Counted from the stretch's first letter, positions 1-5,820 are shown. The stretch: DNA of 6,285 bases from Synechococcaceae cyanobacterium RL_1_2 (GCA_012033095.1 JAAUPO010000147.1:1-6285); one strand, 5' to 3'. Numbers and translations: made by a program. The notes: generated from the sequence alone by a model not told the origin.

Positions 1-228
1 CTCTCCTTCGGGCACTACCAAATTTTTTATTCGCGATCGCCTGAATACTTCAGATGGTTTTGCCAGGTTAAAGCCTTACCTAATAAGGGTTTTTAACTTT
101 GTCCATGTTGTATGGCGATCGCTATATTTAGCCGTACCCCCACCTTAACTCTCATTCCCATTGCGTAAGTTCTGCTTAAGTTAAGACCAGTGATAGGCCA
201 TAGGAAGAACCTACAAAATAAATTCTTC
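1..228. other. Tail downstream of the gene chain; no supported gene
   Basis: Frames on both strands are short and interrupted. It holds two HIP1 octamers (33-40, 115-122) and the stem-loop arm at 201-209. A plus-strand frame is open from 1 to 99, but with no start or recognisable motif it is not called. No promoter, tRNA or mobile element end could be supported. Confidence 0.6.
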
Positions 229-231
229 CTA
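201..231 (-). terminator. Stem-loop at the stop codon of the last gene (possible weak terminator)
   Basis: TAGGAAGAA at 201-209 and TTCTTCCTA at 223-231 form a perfect 9-bp inverted repeat around a 13-base loop. On the minus strand the stem begins with the TAG stop codon (231-229). No U-tract follows, so it is not a classic intrinsic terminator. It could instead protect the transcript's 3' end or be chance. Confidence 0.35.
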
Positions 232-2016
232 GGACAGCTCCGTCTGGGCGATCGGTAAACTATCCGGCAAAAATTCCCCCGGCAACGTAATTTTATCCCG
301 GAGCAAATCACCTAAACTTTGCCATTGAACTGAGCTAAAGTCTACAAAATTAACCCCCATCGATTCCGGTAGCTCAATTCCTTCCATCATTAAATTCATC
401 ACGATCGAAGAAAAGGCTACACTGGCATCCTCTTCGCTGCCGGCATTGGTGATATTGACCAACAAGTTTATGTCTTCTAAATTTACTTGCTCCTGTAAGG
501 TTTCGATCGCGGAATAAATCATACCCAAGAGATGCTCTTCCTCCGCCGTCCAATCCGGGAAAATTACATAGTTATTGCCATCCCCTTGAATGGTGACAGT
601 ATTGGCCTCGGTTTCCTCGATCGCGGCGATCGTACGACCATGAATTAAGCTAATTTCCGCCGTTAATTGGGGTAAAAGCTGTTCCCATTGGGCTAAGGTG
701 TAATCCTCAATGAAAGTAAATTTAATCCCAGCTTCAAGATCTAATTCCTCCTCCATCATTAAATTCATCGCGATCGAAGACAGGGCCAAATTACCATCCT
801 CAACCCCCAAGCCCGACACCTCAACAATCACATTGATCGGCTCCGTAAATTGCTCCGGATTAGCCCCATGGGCCGCCGCTAAATTCCCAATGATCTCCGC
901 TAATTCCCCTAACAGTTCATCTTCATCCGCTTCCCAATCAGGACAGAGCAGATAATTTACTTCTCCTGCAATGGTTGTATTGATTGCGCTCAATAAACTA
1001 TCTCGAACAAGATCAGCCATGGTAGCCCAAGAGAACTTCTGCACTTGCCCTAAACCCGCCCCGATTAGACTATTACGCACATTGGGCTTTTGCACTTCAC
1101 AAAGGGCATCCGCCATAGCATTAACGTCCTTATCGTTAATATACATAACCGCTTCCCCTCCTACCTCCGGCAAAGAAGCATTAGGGGTGGTTATTACCGG
1201 ACAACCACAGGCCATCGCTTCCGCCACCGGCATCCCAAACCCTTCATACAACGACGGATAAACCAACGCGATCGCCCCAGCATAGGCCAACCGTAACTCT
1301 TCATCCTCCAACTGCAAACCATGGAATGTACAACCCGCCGTATAGGGCCGCCAATTATTTAAACTATAAATACCGCTACCCGTCGTCAATAAATCAAAAC
1401 TTTCCCGATTGGCCAATTGAGCAAACGCCTGGAAAAATAATTCCGGATTTTTATAACCCCCTAAACTACCCAGCATAAAATAGGGCTTATTAATCCCATA
1501 CTTATACTTGAACGCCCGTATTTCCTCCTCCGTTGCTGGCTTAAATAAAGGATCCACACCACAATGGGCCACCTGAATCTTAGCCAACGGCACATCAGGA
1601 AAGAAACGATTAATATCCTTAGCCGTATTTTCAGAGATGGCAATGTAACTAGAAGCATGGGCGATCGCTCGATGTTTTTCCCGCCACATCGGTTCTGTTA
1701 AATCCCCCCCCAACACTTCCGGGATCATGTCATAGGCCATAAATACCGATGGGGTCGCGATCGGGGTCGTATAATAACTCGAAATAAATAAATCAGCCCC
1801 CTCCTCATCACAAATTTGCTGCAACATTTCCCGATCTTGCTCAGTGTTGTTATAGTCATAATTCGCGATCGTGCGGTAACGAATACCATTGATTTTTGGA
1901 GCGGTATTTCCGCGATCGAGTACCACAATATGGCTCGCAAAATCGGTGTTAGCCCAATGCTCCAACAAACTTCGCCACACTCTAGCAATGCCTGTTTTAT
2001 AAAGCTGAAAAAACAC
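229..2016 (-). CDS. GT4-type glycosyltransferase with two C-terminal PDW accessory domains
   Basis: Residues 1 to about 345 are a GT4: FFQLYKTGIARVWRSLL at 2-18, YDMIPE at 95-100, VAHCGVD at 149-155, YFMLGSLGGYKNPELFFQAF at 179-198, and LVYPSLYEGFGMPVAEAMAC at 251-270 with the E-x7-E donor pair (Glu258, Glu266) and TTPNASLPEVGGEA after it. Residues 353-457 and 481-580 are two copies of a small domain opening with CPDW and FPDW and sharing SSI(A/V)MNLMM. The only start codon is GTG 2016, which falls after the first beta strand (IIIDS, at 2034-2020), so a protein beginning there would lack a core strand; the open frame extends to 2175. Unlike everything upstream, this segment is relatively GC-rich and dense in CGATCG. 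It is the last member of the domain chain and ends inside a stem-loop. Sugar specificity is unknown. Confidence 0.87.
   Translation of the reverse strand: MFFQLYKTGIARVWRSLLEHWANTDFASHIVVLDRGNTAPKINGIRYRTIANYDYNNTEQDREMLQQICDEEGADLFISSYYTTPIATPSVFMAYDMIPEVLGGDLTEPMWREKHRAIAHASSYIAISENTAKDINRFFPDVPLAKIQVAHCGVDPLFKPATEEEIRAFKYKYGINKPYFMLGSLGGYKNPELFFQAFAQLANRESFDLLTTGSGIYSLNNWRPYTAGCTFHGLQLEDEELRLAYAGAIALVYPSLYEGFGMPVAEAMACGCPVITTPNASLPEVGGEAVMYINDKDVNAMADALCEVQKPNVRNSLIGAGLGQVQKFSWATMADLVRDSLLSAINTTIAGEVNYLLCPDWEADEDELLGELAEIIGNLAAAHGANPEQFTEPINVIVEVSGLGVEDGNLALSSIAMNLMMEEELDLEAGIKFTFIEDYTLAQWEQLLPQLTAEISLIHGRTIAAIEETEANTVTIQGDGNNYVIFPDWTAEEEHLLGMIYSAIETLQEQVNLEDINLLVNITNAGSEEDASVAFSSIVMNLMMEGIELPESMGVNFVDFSSVQWQSLGDLLRDKITLPGEFLPDSLPIAQTELS
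277..576 (-). repeat. PDW domain copy C (protein repeat)
   Basis: Residues 481-580 of the last glycosyltransferase. NNYVIFPDW, HLLGMIYSAIETL, INLLVNIT, EED then VAFSSIVMNLMMEGIEL, GVNFVDFSS and QWQSLGDLLRDKITL match copy B element by element. A short unstructured-looking tail (PGEFLPDSLPIAQTELS) ends the protein. Confidence 0.85.
383..411. repeat. 29-bp direct repeat, first copy (partner 752-780)
   Basis: Bases 383-411 and 752-780 are identical at 28 of 29 positions, differing at 401 (a) against 770 (g). On the coding strand they encode the SSI(V/A)MNLMM core of PDW domains C and B. The offset is 369 bp, exactly 123 codons. Confidence 0.9.
646..960 (-). repeat. PDW domain copy B (protein repeat)
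   Basis: Residues 353-457 of the last glycosyltransferase. It opens with NYLLCPDW, has a leucine-rich helix (ELLGELAEIIGNLAAAHG), a beta strand INVIVEVS, ED then LALSSIAMNLMMEEELDL, GIKFTFIED, and ends with QWEQLLPQLTAEISL. It aligns along its length with copy C, with a gap of about five residues after the first helix, and more distantly with copy A at 5291-5602. Confidence 0.85.
752..780. repeat. 29-bp direct repeat, second copy (partner 383-411)
   Basis: This is the partner of 383-411 with one mismatch. Both copies contain a CGATCG core (402-407 and 771-776). Recombination between them would remove 369 bp and leave the reading frame intact, fusing PDW domains B and C into one. Confidence 0.9.
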
Positions 2017-2178
2017 ACTATCTATAATTATTGAAGATTTGACCTTTATTTGATGAGTAGTATTAGTTTGAGCATTTAACCGGGCTAAATCAATAACTCT
2101 ATAATCTTCTCTCTCAAATTCAGAATTTACCGGGGGTAAATTTAATTGAATCGGTCTTTTGAATTGGTTTTTTAATTA
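2017..2178 (-). other. Start-less open frame leading into the last glycosyltransferase
   Basis: In the frame of the last GT, the stretch 2175-2017 is open and bounded by TAA at 2178-2176. It reads as a linker (LPPVNSEFEREDYRVIDLA at about 2139-2083, then ARLNAQTNTTHQ) followed by the beta strand SSIIIDSVFFQLYKTG that opens the GT-B fold. It contains no ATG, GTG or TTG before the GTG at 2016. The linker overlaps the end of the previous coding segment by 59 bases in a different frame. It therefore looks like read-through protein joining two GT4 domains, not a 5' untranslated region. Confidence 0.6.
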
Positions 2179-2917
2179 AATATTTTTGGTTTAGCTTCGT
2201 TAAAAAATCAATCCAAAGATTAGACATTTTTTCTGTAGAGTATTCATTTTTTATTTTTTCATGGGCATTTTTAGAAAGTTTTTGCCATAATTTCAAGTTA
2301 CTTTTTAATTTTTTTATTGCCGCGACAAAATCTTCTTTCCTATTATTCACCAACAAGCCTGTTTCATTATGTTTAACTAACTCTGTAATACCACTACAGG
2401 TATTATTTAAACAGACAGGAACTAATCCACATGCCATCCCTTCTAGTAAAGATATGGGTAATCCCTCATAATCAGAGAGTAATACAATAATATGACTATT
2501 TAGTAGATATTCTTTTACTTTATTATTATCAACGAATCCAACTAGTTTAATTGGCAAATTTGGGTTATTTTTTAAAATCAACTCTACTTTTGGTTTAGCT
2601 GAACCATCGCCTAAAATTGTAATTTCTACTCCTGAAATATTTGTCGCTACATCACAGAATGCTAATACAACATCACTAATCCGTTTTTGTTCTTCTTCTA
2701 ATCTTCCAACAAAAATTAAGCGCAAAACATCTTCAGGATACTTTGCTATTTTTTCAGAAAGATTAATTCCATATGGAATTCTTTCGATTAGAGTGTGATT
2801 GGCAAAGTTATTTGTATTGTTTAATTTATTCGTTAAAAAACTATGTAATTTTTTAGAAACAGATACTAAACCAGAAAGTTGATATGGAGATTTTTTAACG
2901 ACGAATTCTTCTATCAT
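2120..2917 (-). CDS. GT4 glycosyltransferase, C-terminal part (second half of a split enzyme)
   Basis: The first 24 residues (MIEEFVVKKSPYQ, then SGLVSVSKKL) complete the N-terminal Rossmann domain begun in the preceding frame. RIPYGIN at 46-52 leads into the C-terminal domain with FVGRLEEEQKRI at 69-80, a TILGDGS strand at 100-106, and VLLSDYEGLPISLLEGMACG at 145-164. The last contains the E-x7-E donor-binding pair (Glu151, Glu159). Start and previous stop overlap as ATGA at 2917-2914, so either translational coupling makes a two-piece enzyme or a one-base deletion has split a single one. The cut lies before the domain hinge rather than at it, which favours a frameshift. The extreme C-terminus after about IKKPIQ overlaps the next frame by 59 bases, has no sign of conservation, and may be out of frame. 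Alone, this piece would lack the acceptor-binding domain. Confidence 0.8.
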   Translation of the reverse strand: MIEEFVVKKSPYQLSGLVSVSKKLHSFLTNKLNNTNNFANHTLIERIPYGINLSEKIAKYPEDVLRLIFVGRLEEEQKRISDVVLAFCDVATNISGVEITILGDGSAKPKVELILKNNPNLPIKLVGFVDNNKVKEYLLNSHIIVLLSDYEGLPISLLEGMACGLVPVCLNNTCSGITELVKHNETGLLVNNRKEDFVAAIKKLKSNLKLWQKLSKNAHEKIKNEYSTEKMSNLWIDFLTKLNQKYLIKKPIQKTDSIKFTPGKF

Positions 2918-3459
2918 TGATGATGAAAGTTATCGTCTGAATGAAGAATCCCTATAGTGGGAATTCCAGCATATTGAACCCAACGGCTGGCGTAAAAAGC
3001 AGAAACCAGCATGTTAGGAACAAAAATATCTGGAGAATAATTTGATAATACAGTTATCAACCAAAGAATTTTTTGCTCAGTTGTTGTCTGCCAAGGAAAA
3101 GTTTTGCAATCAATTCCTTGCTCGGTAAGAGTTTTATAGCAGGGACATTTATCAGCCGAACCATTAGTGAAAATTAAAACAGTGACTTCTATTTGATTTT
3201 TTCTAAGTTGAGGTATTAGTTGCCTCAAAAATGTGTTTGGCCCACCTGCAAAGTTTGGGGAATCGCAAGTAGAAAATGCCACTTTTTTAGGTTTGAGATA
3301 GTATTTTTCTAAAGGAATTAATTCATTTAAATGGCTTATTCTATAATTTTCTAGATGCTTTGGAAGACACCAGTTAACATCCGGATCTGGATGATGGATC
3401 ACTGGCTGAACATTGCCCCGCCAAGCAACTCCCATAATCTGCATTGTTTGATACACCAT
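2914..3459 (-). CDS. Methyltransferase C-terminus fused to the N-terminal part of a GT4 glycosyltransferase
   Basis: Two pieces of different proteins lie in one frame. Residues 1 to about 40 (MVYQTMQIMGVAWRGNV onward) are the end of the methyltransferase, and the same frame is open back to 3627, covering WSLIFIDGNHEG and VLFHDLTSP, so the real coding extent is 3627-2914. After a linker at about 40-57, residues 58-181 are the first Rossmann half of a GT4: KKVAFSTCDSPNFAGGPNTF has the beta strand and glycine-rich loop, followed by VTVLIFTNG, PDIFVPNMLVSAFYASRW and IPTIGILHSDDNF. It ends at TGA 2916-2914, inside the N-terminal domain of the enzyme. The methionine at 3459 is in the middle of a conserved methyltransferase stretch and is not a true start. 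This in-frame fusion is direct evidence that the methyltransferase and this GT4 belonged to one polypeptide. Confidence 0.78.
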   Translation of the reverse strand: MVYQTMQIMGVAWRGNVQPVIHHPDPDVNWCLPKHLENYRISHLNELIPLEKYYLKPKKVAFSTCDSPNFAGGPNTFLRQLIPQLRKNQIEVTVLIFTNGSADKCPCYKTLTEQGIDCKTFPWQTTTEQKILWLITVLSNYSPDIFVPNMLVSAFYASRWVQYAGIPTIGILHSDDNFHHQ

Positions 3460-3617
3460 GATGTTCCATCCTTTTTTTTCATAAAAGCCTAGACCTTTAG
3501 CGACATCTGGCGAGGTTAAATCATGGAATAAAACTATTGCATCCTCATCCGCAAAAGGCTCACAAGCAATCGCATCATCTAAAGGACCATTACCTTCATG
3601 ATTACCATCTATAAAAA

Positions 3618-4004
3618 TCAGAGACCATTTTTTTTGAAAACTTTTTTAGCTAGTCTAAGTAATTCTTCCGGACTACGCCCTGGGATTAAATTAACTTGTT
3701 CTAGTACACCTGAAACTTCTAAAGATGACTTTACGCTATTATAAATATTCTGATCGGCTAGAAGAGGATCAATTACGTCAAGCATTACTCCTGCTGAAGC
3801 AAGATGGCAAGCTGACCAACCGTGCCAACATCCTATTTCTAAAGCTGGTTTTCCTTTGAATTTAAGTGCTGTATTATATAGAATATGAGCCTCATCTCTG
3901 CTGGCAAAACCTACAGTTGGCCTACGTCTATCAACATACCAATTATGGGGTATTTCTCTTCTTAAATAAGGCCATTGACACTTATTCGTTTCTCCAATGA
4001 TCAT
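3618..4004 (-). CDS. Class I SAM-dependent methyltransferase, N-terminal part
   Basis: Residues 53-64 (PALEIGCWHGWS) form the glycine-rich SAM-binding motif I, E-x-G-x-x-x-G, after a beta strand, and VIDPLL at about residues 76-81 is the next strand with its acidic residue. An N-terminal stretch with RREIPHNWYVDRRRPTVG precedes the fold. The frame stops at 3620-3618, shortly after an A8 run, which is too early for a methyltransferase: only about half of the Rossmann fold is present. The missing half, with WSLIFIDGNHEGNGPLDDA and VLFHDLTSPDVA, follows immediately in another frame at 3627-3460. The IDGxH and LFHD motifs fit the Methyltransf_24-like group. ATG 4004 is an arbitrary start, because the frame is open back to 4067. 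The likely role is O-methylation of a sugar or terminal residue made by the flanking transferases, inferred from position. Confidence 0.8.
   Translation of the reverse strand: MIIGETNKCQWPYLRREIPHNWYVDRRRPTVGFASRDEAHILYNTALKFKGKPALEIGCWHGWSACHLASAGVMLDVIDPLLADQNIYNSVKSSLEVSGVLEQVNLIPGRSPEELLRLAKKVFKKNGL
3628..3635 (-). other. A8 homopolymer (minus strand) breaking the methyltransferase
   Basis: On the coding strand eight adenines follow TTC and precede TGG. In the incoming frame the codons are AAA AAA AAT GGT CTC TGA, giving a quick stop. Moving back one base gives TGG TCT CTG and restores the methyltransferase (WSLIFIDG). The arrangement A_AAA_AAT in the incoming frame has the X_XXY_YYZ layout of a -1 slippery site. 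A plain one-base deletion from A9 explains it equally well. Confidence 0.65.
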
Positions 4005-4041
4005 ATTGGGAAAAGCAAAATCTAGACTAATTTTCTTAAAG

Positions 4042-5229
4042 TTAGGAGATATATAATCTTTTTTTTTGCAATAGAGCTTGTTTAATAACTTGCAAAGTTC
4101 TATCTGTCATATGCTCCTCTTTAAACATTAATTTTGCCCTATCCCTTCCTTTCTTCCCTTCAGCTAAACGCTTATGAGGGCGTGTAACCCAATCTTCAAT
4201 AGTTTCTGCAATTTGAAGCCCCATTCCTTGAGGATTGACGTTGGGATCAGGTAATAAATGGCCTGTGTCCCCTAATTCTTCTGGAATGCCATTTACCGCA
4301 GATGCAATGACAGGTATTCCTTTTGCCATTGCTTCCATAATAGATAATGGCATTCCTTCTGCTTTTGATGGCAATATGAAAATATCTGCTGCATCTAAGT
4401 AATCAGCAATATTTGGTTGTTGCTCTAATATGGTTACCTTCTTTTGAGCACCTAAATTTTGAATCTGCTTTGTAAAATATTCTTCTAACTGGGGAGCAAA
4501 AAAAGAGCCTCCAATCCACAAAAAATGAAGTTTATGCCATAGTTCAGATTTAATTAAATGTCTAATTGCATCTAATAAATACTGGTAACCCTTACGTTCT
4601 TCAATGCGTGCAGTAGTAATACAAACTATCTTATCTTCCTCAATCCCAAGTTTTTGTCTGATTCTTTGCCGTATCGCAATTTGTCTTTCTTTGAAAAAAC
4701 ATTCTGGTCTTCCATAATGAATCACTTTTCCTTTATGGCTAGGTAAACCAAAGAAATTGTATAAGCTATATAAGTTATCTTGAGATACTGCTATTACTTC
4801 TTTTGCATTTTGGTAATGAAAAGTCAACTCAGGCAAATATTTAGAGTGCTTAAAAGATAAGTAAGGTTCAACAAGTCCTTCAACAACAACAAAAGGTATA
4901 TTGCAATTAATAGCAACTCGCTTAAATTCAAAATTACTAAAAGGACTAGAGTTACTAAAAATAATCAAATCGATATGAGCATTTGATTTGAATAACAGAT
5001 TATTAAAATCTTCTAAGTTTTTAATAAAATGAACAGGCTGTTCTAACTTTTCAAAAAATAATTGATCGTTTTTTGCAATCTCAATATCAACATCTCTTAT
5101 ATGCATTAATTTATATTTTCGATGCCTTAATATCTTTGAGATAGAAAGATTATATTGGTGTACGCCCCCTACCCCTGGATCATCTGTGATGAAAATAATT
5201 GATTTCATGGATATTACTTTATGTTGCAC
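4042..5229 (-). CDS. GT4-type (GT-B fold) glycosyltransferase
   Basis: Both Rossmann-like halves are present. The N-terminal half begins with a beta strand and glycine-rich loop, SIIFITDDPGVGGVHQYN, at about residues 10-27. The C-terminal half has TARIEERKGYQYLL at 206-219, a WIGG strand at about 238-241, and DIFILPSKAEGMPLSIMEA at 282-300. The last contains the E-x7-E pair (Glu291, Glu299) that binds the nucleotide-sugar donor in retaining GT4 enzymes. The size, about 390 residues, is normal for a complete GT4. The start is uncertain: GTG at 5229 overlaps the upstream frame by 11 bases, while ATG at 5208 places methionine directly before the first strand and looks better, though neither has a clear ribosome binding site. 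The last few residues after QALLQKK come from an A9 run and are probably out of frame. In the other frame the protein runs on into the methyltransferase. Donor and acceptor are unknown; cell-surface glycan assembly is inferred. Confidence 0.88.
   Translation of the reverse strand: MQHKVISMKSIIFITDDPGVGGVHQYNLSISKILRHRKYKLMHIRDVDIEIAKNDQLFFEKLEQPVHFIKNLEDFNNLLFKSNAHIDLIIFSNSSPFSNFEFKRVAINCNIPFVVVEGLVEPYLSFKHSKYLPELTFHYQNAKEVIAVSQDNLYSLYNFFGLPSHKGKVIHYGRPECFFKERQIAIRQRIRQKLGIEEDKIVCITTARIEERKGYQYLLDAIRHLIKSELWHKLHFLWIGGSFFAPQLEEYFTKQIQNLGAQKKVTILEQQPNIADYLDAADIFILPSKAEGMPLSIMEAMAKGIPVIASAVNGIPEELGDTGHLLPDPNVNPQGMGLQIAETIEDWVTRPHKRLAEGKKGRDRAKLMFKEEHMTDRTLQVIKQALLQKKRLYIS
4059..4067 (-). other. 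A9 homopolymer (minus strand) at the GT4/methyltransferase frame change
   Basis: Nine adenines on the coding strand lie where the GT4 frame (QALLQKK) ends and the methyltransferase frame begins. With eight adenines the two would be continuous, reading QALLQKK, then DYISPNFKKISLDFAFPN, then MIIGETNKC. The open methyltransferase frame does run upstream to this tract without a stop. This is a one-base insertion, an assembly error, or a slippage site. Confidence 0.6.
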
Positions 5230-5626
5230 ATTCGAAATAAGCTAAACAAGATAATTGATTATTCTTCATAATCAACTGATTTTCGTAAGAAAATTTCAAT
5301 TTGTAATCAAAATGCTGCCCATATGACTGAGTTAGGATATTTTTTAACATAATTGTATCCATTAAATTTATCTCTAGCCCATGAGGCAATTCAATTTCTT
5401 TTTGCAAATTAATTAATAAAATTATCTCTGAGAGTAAATTATTATAATCATTCTCATCATTTATATTTTCATCAATGTGCAAAAAAACAGCTATTTTAGA
5501 AGCTTGTTTACTTTGAAATAACTCAGATAAAGCAGTTATCAAATCTTTATAAATAAGCTCAATCGTATTATTCCAATTTGGACAGCCAATGATATTAATT
5601 TCATTAAATTTCAAATCTGTTGACAT
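5219..5626 (-). CDS. Stand-alone frame carrying a divergent PDW accessory domain (copy A)
   Basis: This 135-residue protein matches no family I can name with certainty. Residues 9-112 align with the two repeats at the C-terminus of the last glycosyltransferase in the window: INIIGCPNW against NYLLCPDW and NYVIFPDW, a helix with spaced leucines, a beta strand (KIAVFLHID), D-x-N-D-Y-x-N-L-L-S-E-I-I-L-L-I-N-L against the SSI-MNLMM helix, then ELPHGLEINLMD against the following E/D-L-x-x-G-I/V strand. The ATG at 5626-5624 has no clear Shine-Dalgarno sequence, and the frame is open well upstream, so it is more likely an internal methionine of a longer protein. The stop at 5221-5219 overlaps the next frame. 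The domain is predicted soluble, with no signal peptide or membrane segment. A carbohydrate-binding or scaffolding role beside GT domains is only a guess. Confidence 0.6.
   Translation of the reverse strand: MSTDLKFNEINIIGCPNWNNTIELIYKDLITALSELFQSKQASKIAVFLHIDENINDENDYNNLLSEIILLINLQKEIELPHGLEINLMDTIMLKNILTQSYGQHFDYKLKFSYENQLIMKNNQLSCLAYFECAT
5291..5602 (-). repeat. PDW domain copy A (divergent protein repeat)
   Basis: Residues 9-112 of the frame at 5626-5219. It shares the opening INIIGCPNW, the DL-x3-LSEL helix, the strand IAVFLHID, the helix LLSEIILLINL, and E-L-P-H-G-L-E-I-N-L, in the same order and spacing as copies B and C. It is clearly more divergent: W is replaced in the QW motif region and the MNLMM core becomes LLINL. 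Confidence 0.6.
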
Positions 5627-5820
5627 GAAAAATTGATCATACAGTAAAGCTTCTAGCTTTTGGAAAGAAGTGTTTTTAATAATTTCTATTAAGAGATTTG
5701 CAATTGGATAGGCTTCTTTTTGCTGTAATAAAGAGATAAAATTTGGTCTAATTACATCTAAATTTTTAGTCCCATGAATAGAGGCATAAATTTGAGCGAG
5801 GGCCGCACTCCAATCTTGTT
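5627..5820 (-). other. In-frame helical linker joining the GT2 to PDW domain A (no start codon of its own)
   Basis: In the frame of the downstream PDW domain this stretch is open and reads as QDWSAALAQIYASIHG, then a run rich in leucine, isoleucine and alanine (including YPIANLLIEIIKNTSF and LEALLYDQFF), up to the methionine at 5626. It contains no ATG, GTG or TTG start with a credible ribosome binding site. The amphipathic spacing and the D-W-x-x-A-L-x-Q pattern suggest a short alpha-helical, TPR-like linker, which is an inference from pattern only. It is best explained as protein that follows the GT2 domain after a one-base slip at 5819-5823. Nothing else was found in this interval: no promoter or terminator separates the two coding segments. 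Confidence 0.6.

Larger units (their letters stand above)
33..1918. repeat. Cluster of HIP1 / CGATCG palindromes
   Basis: Full GCGATCGC octamers lie at 33-40, 115-122, 1268-1275 and 1661-1668. The CGATCG core occurs at nine more places, starting near 249, 402, 504, 618, 627, 771, 1758, 1866 and 1913. HIP1 is an established over-represented octamer of many cyanobacterial genomes, which supports the host assignment. None was found by eye from 1919 to 6285. Confidence 0.85.

Noticed and set aside
1..99. Plus-strand frame open from the window edge, possible end of a converging gene
   Set aside because: Only 32 codons, no motif, and low-information sequence; chance openness is as likely.
150..190. 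Possible insertion-sequence end around the 'cttaagttaag' stretch
   Set aside because: It is a short palindrome-like sequence without a transposase, matching terminal repeat or target duplication in the window.
93..311. Minus-strand open frame of about 72 codons over the end of the last gene
   Set aside because: It overlaps the C-terminus of the clear PDW domain C in another frame, has no recognisable motif and an odd residue mix; a shadow.
710..1296. Several plus-strand open frames opposite the last glycosyltransferase
   Set aside because: They lie antisense to conserved GT4 and PDW sequence, are serine-rich low-information translations, and have no ribosome binding sites.
1461..2034. Further short frames on both strands over the GT4 N-terminal half
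   Set aside because: All overlap the well-supported GT4 frame; none shows a domain.
3472..3479. Second A8 run as another frame break
   Set aside because: The protein stays continuous in one frame on both sides (GFYEKKGWNIMVYQ), so no shift is needed here.
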